Assembly (NCBI RefSeq): GCF_927798115.1
Contig: NZ_CAKMMG010000009.1
Coordinates: 1-64,000, forward strand
Reading direction: 5' to 3'
From: Paenibacillus auburnensis
GTDB lineage: Bacteria > Bacillota > Bacilli > Paenibacillales > Paenibacillaceae
DNA length: 64,000 nt
A program made the translations under genes and the position numbers. The notes under the pieces were generated by a model. The model was not told the origin of the DNA and ran no database searches. It saw only the letters and a list, made by a program, of their open reading frames with translations. Shown here piece after piece: positions 52,597-60,401 of the stretch (position 1 is the stretch's first letter; each line of letters begins with the position of its first letter).

Positions 52597-52958
52597 GGGG
52601 CCGTTCTTGGATTCGACGGGGGTAGTTCGAGCATGAGTAGCGAGTAGTGGGGACGCGTCCGCTTCATCAACGCTAAAGCCTATTAAACGGCAAACAACAA
52701 ACAAACTACGCTTTCGCAGCCTAAGAAACTGTGTGCGTGCTTCTACCCTGCATCGCCCATGTGACAGGGATAGGGGCTAACTAGTAGTGGGATACGCCGC
52801 TTGGTCTCCGCCTGGGGTCAACGGAAGAAGATAATCAGGCTGACCCAACGTATAGCCGGTTACGGGGCGATACTCGGGTGACATCAAAACTGTGACTACA
52901 CTCGTAGAAGCTTATGTGCCGTTATCTTCGGACAGGGGTTCGAATCCCCTCGGCTCCA
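52597..52958 (+). ncRNA. ssrA: Transfer-messenger RNA
   Basis: tmRNA of about 362 nt. 5' GGGGCCG pairs with 3' CGGCTCC (one G-T), and the T-arm GGGGTTCGAATCCCC is present. The tag frame begins at GGC 52689 and ends with TAA 52722, encoding GKQQTNYAFAA after the alanine carried by tmRNA. CCA is not encoded. A candidate -10 TATACT lies at 52482. The 3' end is the apparent attachment site of the downstream element. Confidence 0.95.
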
Positions 52959-52964
52959 TCCTGT

Positions 52965-52990
52965 AACCCGCTCCCAGAGCGGGTTTTTTT
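52965..52990 (+). terminator. Terminator of ssrA
   Basis: AACCCGCTC, loop CCA, GAGCGGGTT and a T run, six bases after the tmRNA end. Confidence 0.9.
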
Positions 52991-53171
52991 ACTTATACAG
53001 GTCTGATTTGTAGCCAAACTGTAGCCAACACTCTTTTAACTGCATGATTTTTGAGGGTAGCTGTAGTCCATTTGGCTACAGGTCTATCTATTAACAAAAT
53101 ATCTTGCAGCATGCTATCCTTACCTTAGGTAGAGGAATCCCCTACGGCAAAGAGAATTAGGAGATGATAGC

Positions 53172-54296
53172 ATGGCAGGGAGCATCACCAAGGTCGAAAC
53201 CAAATTTCGGGTTACATTTGATTTCGGTACAGATAGTAAAGGCAAACGAATCAGGAAATATACGTCCGCTTCCTCTGAGGCCGAAGCTAGGAAGTTATTG
53301 AATGAATTTGAATATAATCAGCAACGTAATTTATTGGTCCAGACGACAAAAATGACCTTCTCCGAATTTCTTGAGCATTGGATAGAGAACTACGTAAAGT
53401 ATAACTGCGAAGAGACAACCATTTATGGTTACAGAAATATTATCTTCAAGCATATTATCCCCTTTTTGGGTAACTTCGAGTTACAAAAGCTGCAACCTGC
53501 ACACATTCAACAGTATTATAAATATCTAATGGATGACAAGCAACTTTCTCCAAATACTGTACATAAACATCATGCCTGTATTCGGAAAGCGTTGGATTAC
53601 GGCCTGAAGCAGCAATTTGTGCATCGTAACGTATCGGACGCCGTAACTCTTCCTAAGAAAGAACGGTTCGTAGGTCAGTCTTATACCCGGGATCAATTAA
53701 ATATTCTGCTAGACAGAGTGAAAAACACCAAGCTTGAATTACCCGTATATCTGGCCGGTTATTTGGGACTTAGACGTGAAGAGATTGTAGGTCTTCAATG
53801 GAAGTACATTAACTTCAAGGATAGGAGCATTCAGATAGCAGAGGTTCGTACTAGCGCAGGCAGTAAAGAGATCGTAAAAGCCCCTGAGACGGAACAGAGC
53901 AAGCGTGTGCTGTATATGACGGATGAACTGTTTGAAGTCCTCACCAAGGCCAGAGAGCGTCAAGAAGAGTACAAATGGATGTTGGGAGATGAGTACATAG
54001 ATAGTGGCTATGTTTATATCCAGGATAATGGGAAGCCGTATCGTGTGAATACGCTGACCGAGCAATTTGGCTTATTCTTAGAGCGTAATGCATTACCTAA
54101 AATCAGACTTCATGATTTGCGTCATACTTTTGCTAGTATTCTCTATGAAGCGGGTGTTGACTTAAAGGCAATCTCGGAAGCATTAGGGTATTCTGATTTG
54201 GCTACAACAAACAAGATCTATACTCACCGGTTTGATAAAACGCATAAGAAAACAATCAATGCGATGAGTGCAGCACTTGGGAGAGATAAGGATTAA
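53172..54296 (+). CDS. int: Tyrosine site-specific integrase
   Basis: Phage-type integrase of 374 residues. An AP2-like arm-binding start (KFRVTFDFGTDSKGKRIRKYTSASSEAEARKLLNEFE), a SAM-like core-binding domain (~65-165) and the catalytic domain with R (GYLGLRREEIVGLQW), HDLRHTFAS and Y in IYTHR. It would recombine the ssrA 3' end. AGGAGATGATAGC precedes ATG. Confidence 0.95.
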   Translation: MAGSITKVETKFRVTFDFGTDSKGKRIRKYTSASSEAEARKLLNEFEYNQQRNLLVQTTKMTFSEFLEHWIENYVKYNCEETTIYGYRNIIFKHIIPFLGNFELQKLQPAHIQQYYKYLMDDKQLSPNTVHKHHACIRKALDYGLKQQFVHRNVSDAVTLPKKERFVGQSYTRDQLNILLDRVKNTKLELPVYLAGYLGLRREEIVGLQWKYINFKDRSIQIAEVRTSAGSKEIVKAPETEQSKRVLYMTDELFEVLTKARERQEEYKWMLGDEYIDSGYVYIQDNGKPYRVNTLTEQFGLFLERNALPKIRLHDLRHTFASILYEAGVDLKAISEALGYSDLATTNKIYTHRFDKTHKKTINAMSAALGRDKD

Positions 54297-54441
54297 CTCT
54301 GGGATTAGTTTTATAGATCAAGGGTATTGTGTCACCTGCTAATTTGATTTGACGTACAATGGATTAGAAGGTATTATGTTGTTATTCAAGTTCGTAATGA
54401 GCGACTATTGTAAGTTGCAAATTAAGATTCGTAATGAACCT

Positions 54442-54475
54442 ACAAAAGCTCGAATCTTCGGATTCGGGCTTTTGT
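54442..54475. terminator. Bidirectional terminator after the integrase
   Basis: ACAAAAGCTCGAATC, loop TTCG, GATTCGGGCTTTTGT. Confidence 0.8.
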
Positions 54476-54603
54476 TATTTTACAAAACAAATTTCAGTTT
54501 CACTGGTAGAAGAAGAGTGGAAAGAAATTAAAGTCATAGAATGCCGCTGTGTTGTTCAACTAACGTTCCGCGTTAGTTCAAATAGCAAATAGATTACAAA
54601 TTG

Positions 54604-54845
54604 TTATTTCTCCCACAGCTCGACAAGTCGAAGTTCAGGATCTTCAATCCAAATAGATTTTCTAAATTCACTAATCTCTTTTTTTTGCAATTGGTACATC
54701 AATATGTTCAAGATGTTTAATAGTCTATTTAAATTATGTGCTTGGAAATTTAACACACTGTACCATCATCATATAACTTCCCTATTTTTAGTTCTCCAAA
54801 ATATCCTCCAGAACCTTTTTCATCGTATCTAGCTCTTGCCGTTCA
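54604..54845 (-). pseudogene. Frameshifted C-terminal gene fragment
   Basis: On the minus strand one frame gives ARARYDEKGSGGYFGELKIG and continues to DDGTVC before a stop; a -1 shift near 54765 continues as VLNFQAHNLNRLLNILNILM and ends ...ISEFRKSIWIEDPELRLVELWEK. Joined they read as a plausible protein end. The family is not recognised. It lies directly downstream of the 54869 gene and may be the end of a lost neighbour. Confidence 0.4.
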
Positions 54846-54868
54846 TCAAATTATTGGCTTCCGATTAC

Positions 54869-55687
54869 CTATTTAAAAGCTTTAATAACATCGATTAATT
54901 CGTATTCTGGAATTTCGTCTAGGATCATTAACCTATAAACTAATCTACCTAATTCGCTTAAGATTAATCCTGCGGGAGTAATATCATCAGAATCTAGAAT
55001 AGCTGAATAATTTTTTTTTGATTGTAGCTCTTTAAATTCTTCTCTTGTAAGCTCCATCATTCCAAAATTTCTTTCTGAAGTAATTTGGTGTAATAGACCG
55101 TTCTTATCCAGATCTAGAACCTCTAATAATGCAAAAGAACCTGAAATAGACGAATTGGGCTTAGCACGCAACTGCAGATCGTTATCTTGATTCTTTCTAA
55201 TTACTGCTAATATACATAGCTGTCTGTAAGTTAAAATATCCGCTATTTTAATAACATGATTGATCTCTTCCATACTTATTGACGTAAATACAGCTTTTGC
55301 AAAGATATTTGAGAGATATGGTATCTTCTTCTCCTCATGTTCGGCTTTGCATTTTTGAAGAACACCTTCTAATGCTTCTTCTGCACTAGATCTATAATTT
55401 TCATTATATGCAAAGAATCTATCATCTTCCCTGATTAGATGCCCTTTTCCCTTTAACTCATTAACCTTGTTTAAAGCTAAAATAGCCGAAGCACCAACAC
55501 GTATTTGTTCCCTCTGAGATAAAGCACGATTCGTAACATCTCCAAGTATAGACTCAGCAACAGCACCTATAACCTCAGCACCAGCAACTACAAGTCCTCC
55601 ACCGGGAATTAATTTTATACCTTCTTTTGTGGCTGTACCTGCTAATTTAATACCTGTTTCTAACAACAGCTTAATTTTATCTGACAC
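54869..55687 (-). CDS. Uncharacterised protein with a glycine-rich hydrophobic N-terminus
   Basis: 272 residues, no recognised function. Residues ~27-50 (LIPGGGLVVAGAEVIGAVAESILG) are hydrophobic and Gly-rich, like a glycine-zipper membrane or pore-forming segment. The rest looks helical and soluble (EEALEGVLQKCKAEHEEKKIPYLSNIFAKAVF). GGAGAGGGGA precedes the ATG on the minus strand. I recall similar hypothetical proteins in accessory regions of many bacteria, but no experimentally known one. A membrane-acting defence or toxin role is only a guess. Confidence 0.7.
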   Translation of the reverse strand: MSDKIKLLLETGIKLAGTATKEGIKLIPGGGLVVAGAEVIGAVAESILGDVTNRALSQREQIRVGASAILALNKVNELKGKGHLIREDDRFFAYNENYRSSAEEALEGVLQKCKAEHEEKKIPYLSNIFAKAVFTSISMEEINHVIKIADILTYRQLCILAVIRKNQDNDLQLRAKPNSSISGSFALLEVLDLDKNGLLHQITSERNFGMMELTREEFKELQSKKNYSAILDSDDITPAGLILSELGRLVYRLMILDEIPEYELIDVIKAFK

Positions 55688-55976
55688 GCAAATCCCCTCT
55701 CCTCTAACTTTATGTAATTCATCAAGAATATTAAATAGTGACTTGGATTTATACCAACAGAAATGAACCGGAGCCGGTACAGATGACCAGGTCTATGGAA
55801 ATGCAGGCATAACAAAAACGAAATAAATAACATAGAAAAGACGCATCATGCAGTATGGGGACGAAGCACTCCCCCTCACCACTCCACCTGTAAAAACTGA
55901 TCTATATCAATTGGTTTTTTGCTGATTCAGCAAAATCGTAATTTCTGTTGAGTTCTGAGTATATCGGCGAGGATTA

Positions 55977-55993
55977 CCACGCTATCCTGCCCG
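55977..55993. repeat. Short dispersed repeat, copy 1
   Basis: CCACGCTATCCTGCCCG; the same 17-mer with one change occurs at 57699. Both copies lie just outside unknown genes of the element. Confidence 0.4.
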
Positions 55994-56004
55994 TTACTTC
56001 AATG

Positions 56005-56034
56005 AAAAAAGCAGACTGCCGTTGCAATCTGCTC
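56005..56034 (-). terminator. Terminator downstream of the 56391 gene
   Basis: On the minus strand AGCAGATTGC, loop AACG, GCAGTCTGCT (one G-T), then six T. The sequence 55688-56004 shows no gene apart from a short repeat at 55977. Confidence 0.75.
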
Positions 56035-56122
56035 ACTCCGCTATCGTTTCCCGTTAGGGTAACCTTGAACATATCTCCTCCACCATAAAACACCCCAATT
56101 ACGGTTACATGATCAACGTCAT

Positions 56123-56374
56123 TCAGCGGATTATCATGACCACTTGGTGAATTATTGTTCTGTTACGAAATGACTTTCTCCGGAAATATTGGTAGCTTAC
56201 CGTATAAGTCTTCTTCAGCACTGATTCTTTTTTAGCCTTTGTTCTGTGCAATTTATAATAACCGCTTAGTAATGTTGCCATAAATGGAGAGCCAGCATCG
56301 CGTGTAGCATAGTTTCCATTATATGCTTTGAAGCAGAATCCAAACTCTTGATCATGGTCACTTAGATTGAGCAT
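56123..56374 (-). CDS. Possible small protein (doubtful)
   Basis: An open frame of 83 residues, 16 bases after the stop of the 56391 gene and before the terminator at 56005. It has no good ribosome binding site and no recognised motif; the C-terminal half is Lys/Arg-rich. It may be a fragment or not expressed. Confidence 0.25.
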   Translation of the reverse strand: MLNLSDHDQEFGFCFKAYNGNYATRDAGSPFMATLLSGYYKLHRTKAKKESVLKKTYTVSYQYFRRKSFRNRTIIHQVVMIIR

Positions 56375-56390
56375 ACAATCATGCCAATGA

Positions 56391-57452
56391 TTAAATCCTT
56401 AGTAAAGGTAGTTTTAATCTTGTGGATAGTTCATTTGCCTGACTTACCGACCATTCGTTTTCTGTTTTTAATAGGAAGACTGCAATTGGATTAGTAGAAG
56501 GATCATTAAGTAGCACAACTTCGTTATATGCATCTGTTCCTTTCACATCCTCAATACCGCATTTCTGTGTTCTTTTTGAATCGTTCTCAATTTCTTCAAT
56601 ATGCATAGTTTTGCATGTTTTAATAGCGTTATATTGTAAATATTTATCCGGCCCTAGTGGTATATCCGTGAGCGAGAAAAATTCAGCGCTGATACTTTGA
56701 CAGAAAGGAAGATCATTCGCATAGCAATCAGAGCTACTAATGAGCAATACATTTTTTAAATTAGGCTGATAAACAAACCCGAATTTCGAATTTCTATAAG
56801 TCCCTTGAAATTCGTCAGTAATTAGACTTGTAGAAATGATAGGATGACTCTTGGCATTTTGAAGAGCAGTTTCAGTATCAGTGCCTCCTATAGCATGTAC
56901 AAGAAATTTAAACTTACATCCTTGATGATACTCGTCAGGTTTTGTAAGTTGATTCTCCCACTTCCTTAATGTAATTTCCGCAAGAGGTTCTTCAATATCA
57001 TAGTGAAAATTTACATATGCATTGTATCGTGCTACAAAGTCCTTGTCATCACTATTTAAATGATGAATTATTTTCCTTGCGAGGTCATGATTGCAAGAAA
57101 ATTCATTTTTTAGACGTAACTCTCTTTCCAGCCTATCTTTTTTAAAAAAAGAAAACTGCTCCTTCTTAATTTTAAAATATTCATGAATTTTTTTGACAGA
57201 ATTTACATCATCATTAGTGAAGCCCCTAACTGTTCCGTCTAAAATCGCAACAATATTGAGTTCTGTCTGCTCTAACTTTCTTTCTAAATTTAGATCATCT
57301 AATTCAATGGAATTAATAATAGCAGTTAGAGTGTCGAAATCTTGAAGTTGAATATTATTGAAGCAAGCTATCTCGTCAATTTTTTTACGTCTCTCGTATA
57401 ATAAGCTATAAATTATTGTCTGTTGAAACATAGTATTAAAATACATTTTCAT
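56391..57452 (-). CDS. Uncharacterised protein; possible ADP-ribosyltransferase-like fold
   Basis: 353 residues, no signal peptide or membrane segment. The N-terminal ~150 residues look helical (two LERKLEQTE-like stretches). The C-terminal half contains, in order, FKFLVHAIGG, HPIISTSLITDE and YNEVVLLNDPSTNPIAVFLL. A His or Arg, then an STS-type strand, then an N-E motif before a terminal strand is the order seen in ADP-ribosyltransferases, but each motif is weak and I cannot assign the family. Likely cargo of the integrative element with its own terminator. Confidence 0.65.
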   Translation of the reverse strand: MKMYFNTMFQQTIIYSLLYERRKKIDEIACFNNIQLQDFDTLTAIINSIELDDLNLERKLEQTELNIVAILDGTVRGFTNDDVNSVKKIHEYFKIKKEQFSFFKKDRLERELRLKNEFSCNHDLARKIIHHLNSDDKDFVARYNAYVNFHYDIEEPLAEITLRKWENQLTKPDEYHQGCKFKFLVHAIGGTDTETALQNAKSHPIISTSLITDEFQGTYRNSKFGFVYQPNLKNVLLISSSDCYANDLPFCQSISAEFFSLTDIPLGPDKYLQYNAIKTCKTMHIEEIENDSKRTQKCGIEDVKGTDAYNEVVLLNDPSTNPIAVFLLKTENEWSVSQANELSTRLKLPLLRI

Positions 57453-57538
57453 ACCGCCCTTGAAAAATTGGTACGGTTGACATAGATAATGAACCTGATC
57501 TTACCTACCCTCAACCAAAATTAATTACTACATCAGCT

Positions 57539-57649
57539 TCAACTTTGTACACTAATTTCTGAGTTATTTACAAACTCAATGCCTTCTAGCGATAAATTAG
57601 GAATGCTACCTATTGAAACCAGGATAAATTGATAACCACCAAATGCCAT
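57539..57649 (-). CDS. Possible 36-residue peptide gene
   Basis: Minus-strand ATG at 57649 preceded by CGAGGTGACTAAT, a very good ribosome binding site. It encodes MAFGGYQFILVSIGSIPNLS... and stops at 57539. A one-base shift near the end would extend it by VEADVVINFG, so it may be a damaged longer gene. It is upstream of and in line with the 56391 gene. Confidence 0.35.
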   Translation of the reverse strand: MAFGGYQFILVSIGSIPNLSLEGIEFVNNSEISVQS

Positions 57650-57698
57650 ATTAGTCACCTCGATAGTTAATGAGTACTTATTACTATTCAAGATATTT

Positions 57699-57715
57699 CC
57701 ACGTTATCCTGCCCG
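57699..57715. repeat. Short dispersed repeat, copy 2
   Basis: CCACGTTATCCTGCCCG, one base different from 55977-55993. Followed by GCCC...GGGC which can fold. Confidence 0.4.
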
Positions 57716-57770
57716 ATAGCTTAATTGGGCGTGGCAGACTAACACTTTATTTTCTTTTAACAAAATCAAA

Positions 57771-57802
57771 AAGGACCGCGACTCATATGTCCGCGGTCCT
57801 TG
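57771..57802. terminator. Terminator-like hairpin directly before the group II intron
   Basis: AAGGACCGCG and CGCGGTCCTT pair perfectly over an 11-nt loop. The group II intron begins a few bases after the stem. Confidence 0.7.
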
Positions 57803-57808
57803 CTTATT

Positions 57809-58668
57809 GTTGCCCAGCATGGGCGTTATCTCTAGGGTGAAAGTCCCGAGCGGGGGCTGGCAAGCGCCTACCGTTAGCCAAGGGCAAGGGTGTCCACCGT
57901 GAGGCGGAATCTGAAGGAAGTCGGAGGCAAAAGCACAACCTGAGGTACACGAATCCAATTTGAGGCGGTTGCAGCCGGATGAGTCACCATTACATGACAA
58001 AATCCAAAGCTGCCAAGGGCTGCAGCCGTATACTTGGGCAGGTGCGGGCGGAAAGATGACGTTCTTATCCGGGGAGGCCTGCCGGATGCGCAAGGAAAAA
58101 ACTTGTAACCGTAGCCGAGAGGATGCGCTGAACCGGCAGGAGTCAGCAGAGACCATAGTACGTAAACTGTTGCAGAGTTTACGGAAGGGCTGAACCGAAA
58201 GGAGAGGGGAAACCGATGCGTTCGCATGAAGAGCAAAGACGGCAGAATATCTCGCAAGAGAGCTTGCGGCAAAGAGAAGCGGTGAAGCCGCCAGGGTATG
58301 CCGGAGCGCCGAGTTCTTCGTCGGCACAAGTCGCCCTTTCCTCTCGCGAAGCAGAGAGCAACTTACTGGAGCGAATGCTCGAAGGAGATAACCTTCGGCT
58401 CGCGTATAAACGAGTGGTGCAAAACGGAGGAGCACCCGGTGTGGACAATGTAACGGTAGCGAATCTACAAGCTTACTTGAAAACACATTGGGAACCGGTG
58501 AAAGCCGAACTTCTAGCGGGGGCTTACAGACCTGCGCTAGTTAAACGAGTGGAAATCCCAAAACCCGGAGGTGGTGTAAGGCTGCTAGGTATCCCAACCG
58601 TTATGGACCGCTTTCTCCAGCAGGCTCTTCTACAAGTCATGAATCCGGTCTTTGACACAGAGTTCTCC
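57809..58668 (+). mobile_element. Group II intron, 5' part only
   Basis: The 5' ribozyme region (about 57809-58215) has the pattern of bacterial group II introns (CCCAGCATGGGCG near the 5' end, AGGGTGAAAGTCCCGAGC, GTCCACCGTGAGGCGG), followed by an intron-encoded reverse transcriptase start. The element stops at ~58668 where unrelated DNA begins, so domains V/VI are lost and the intron is dead. Confidence 0.8.
58216..58668 (+). pseudogene. Group II intron reverse transcriptase/maturase, truncated
   Basis: Open to 58686 but homologous only to about 58668. It carries the RT-0 to RT-2 region: NLLERMLEGDNLRLAYKRV, GAPGVDNVTV, RVEIPKPGGGVRLLGIPTVMDRFLQQAL and VMNPVFDTEFS. The next expected block (SSYGFRPGRS) is missing and the frame runs into antisense resolvase sequence. 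The catalytic YADD motif is absent, so there is no activity. Confidence 0.85.
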
Positions 58669-59106
58669 TGCATTTTGAAGCGCTAAATCAATCCCTTCAC
58701 GCTGCCGTTTACGAATGCGGTCTCGTTCTTCTTCAGCCATCCAGGAAAGGATCTGCAAAACTAGATCTGCAATAAAGGCACCTAGGCTATCCTTAAATTG
58801 GGTAGTGTCCAGTAGGGGCATATCCATAACGATGATATCTGCCTGAATTTTTTTCGTAATATCATTCCACTCCAAAAGAATCTCCTCTTTATTTCGTCCA
58901 AAACGATCTAAAGAATGAATATATAGAATATCTCCTTTTCGGAGCATGCGTTTTAATAAGGGGTAGTTAACTCGATTGAAATCTTTCCCACTCTGTTTAT
59001 CCATGAAAATATCTCGTTCATGAATTCCTTGCTCCTTCATGGCTTCAAGTTGCCGTCCTTCATTCTGATCTTTTGTACTGACACGTATGTAACTTTTTTG
59101 TAGTAC
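58669..59106 (-). pseudogene. Serine recombinase (resolvase), truncated at both ends
   Basis: The catalytic domain reads from KSYIRVSTKDQNEGRQLEAM (active Ser in RVST) through GDILYIHSLDRFGRNKEEIL to RQREGIDLALQN. No ATG, GTG or TTG lies in frame before the RVST block, and the C-terminal HTH is missing because the intron fragment begins there. The first usable ATG (59040) would skip the catalytic Ser, so the gene is inactive. Related to Tn3/Tn552-type resolvases. Confidence 0.8.
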
Positions 59107-59128
59107 ATGATTATATTCTATTAAATAT

Positions 59129-59189
59129 GTTCGTAAAAGTATCTATTATTACGCGAACGTTCACAAAACAAATAACCACTTTTACGAAC
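59129..59189. repeat. res-like inverted repeats upstream of the resolvase
   Basis: GTTCGTAAAAGT (59129-59140) and ACTTTTACGAAC (59178-59189) are a perfect 12-bp inverted repeat, with GAACGTTC (59155-59162) between. Their place just before a resolvase suits a res recombination site. Confidence 0.5.
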
Positions 59190-59908
59190 GTGATTTAAGA
59201 TTCTAATCTCTTGATTTTACCTCGTTCGCAAAGGTGTACTTTTATGGGCGACTTGAAAAGAGTGCGCCTCCCCGATAGGTTGGTTCGGGTATTCTTTAAA
59301 TACCTTGGTTATTGTTCCGAGGGCAACGGTATATAAAAACACTTAGGATGAAACAACTAATATGACATTCACTATGAAATAAGATGTGAAAAGAAATAAC
59401 ATTGATGTAAGAAATAAAGGCATTACGAAAGTTCCTGTGATAAAAGGTCGGGAACCAGCGGCCATTAAAAAGCAATAACAAGGTGGATTGGACTTCGGGA
59501 GAATATACGAGCCCAGATGCAGATTACCGTTAAATGATTATTTAAGAAATACGGGATCGGCCGGATCTAGAGAAGATGGCTATAGACCTCGTCATTCAGC
59601 AAGCGGAATTGATGGCCCATGTTTAGAGAGAAGAACATCAATAAATTACTTTAAAGGAAACACAGCCTGTGAGAGACAGTATGACTAGTTACAGTCTGAA
59701 TGAAAAAGGTATTGTTAAGCGATTGTATAGGATTGTTAAAGATCAATCGGAGTGAACCGTATCATAAGTAGGGCGAAATTCTAATATAAGATACTCAAGA
59801 AAACAAGTCTAGAGAGATTTTGGACCTGACTAGATTCAAGGATCAAGATGATATATTTGGTACATTCTGTATGATATAATTTGATTAAGATGATTAGGGG
59901 GGACCTCA
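59190..59908. other. Stretch without an intact gene
   Basis: About 700 bases with only broken frames. Around 59545-59625 one frame reads EIRDRPDLEKMAIDLVIQQA then ELMAHV and a stop, which looks like a gene remnant of unknown kind. Nothing else recognisable. Confidence 0.4.
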
Positions 59909-60361
59909 TTGAGACTTGTAGAGGCTCGTGTGCAAAACTATAGAAGCATAGTAGTAGATGTTATCGCAGGCTTATTGCAGGCCCAAAAGAAGATAAACGG
60001 CAGAATTCGCCGTCCTGCCAATGCAAACAAGAGGTGATCGGAAACAACACGGAGGAAATTTAACCGATGTTCAAAATCTTGCCGACCAGATGAGGTCGTT
60101 CTGTCCAAGCCACTCGATGATCTGAATGGAACCAAGTTCAAACGGTTACTTGCACTGTACTTCCGAGATCGCGGAGAGAAGACGGCAGTGCAGACTGTTC
60201 GCGAACTTGTTGCCGCCAAGCGTAATCACAATCGTATTCTTACGCTACTGGTTACGACATCGGACTTGACTGGACCTGCGAAGAAGGAAGTGGAGCAGTT
60301 CAGGGTGGAGTATTGGCATGGTGGGCTTGTTGCCGAGAAGTTGAGGAAGTGGAGAAGATAG
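59909..60361 (+). pseudogene. Remnant: ATPase-like start and nuclease-like end in one interrupted frame
   Basis: TTG 59909 has AGGGGGGA upstream and encodes MRLVEARVQNYRSIV, the start typical of OLD/RecF-like AAA ATPases, then loses similarity. An in-frame TGA sits at 60035. The frame reopens and ends with a stretch (RPDEVVLSKPLDDLNGTKFK to 60361) containing LTLLVTTSDLTGPAKKEVEQF, resembling the end of an Mrr-like restriction endonuclease. An internal deletion that fused two genes and then decayed is inferred. Confidence 0.45.
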
Positions 60362-60401
60362 AATACATGAATCCAGAAAACAATTCACTTTGGGGGTTAA
60401 G

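Noticed and set aside
52501..52704. 67-residue minus-strand open frame
   Set aside because: Antisense to the tmRNA gene.
54349..54531. 60-residue open frame after the integrase
   Set aside because: It runs through a bidirectional terminator hairpin (54442-54475), has no ribosome binding site and no homology-like features.
54558..54578. AACTAACG/CGTTAGTT hairpin as an attC-like site
   Set aside because: Too short, no R'/R'' core features and no integron integrase.
57704..58486. 260-residue minus-strand open frame
   Set aside because: Antisense to the group II intron ribozyme and RT start; explained by that element.
59488..59688. 66-residue plus-strand open frame
   Set aside because: No ribosome binding site; another frame of the same stretch looks more like the remnant of a gene.
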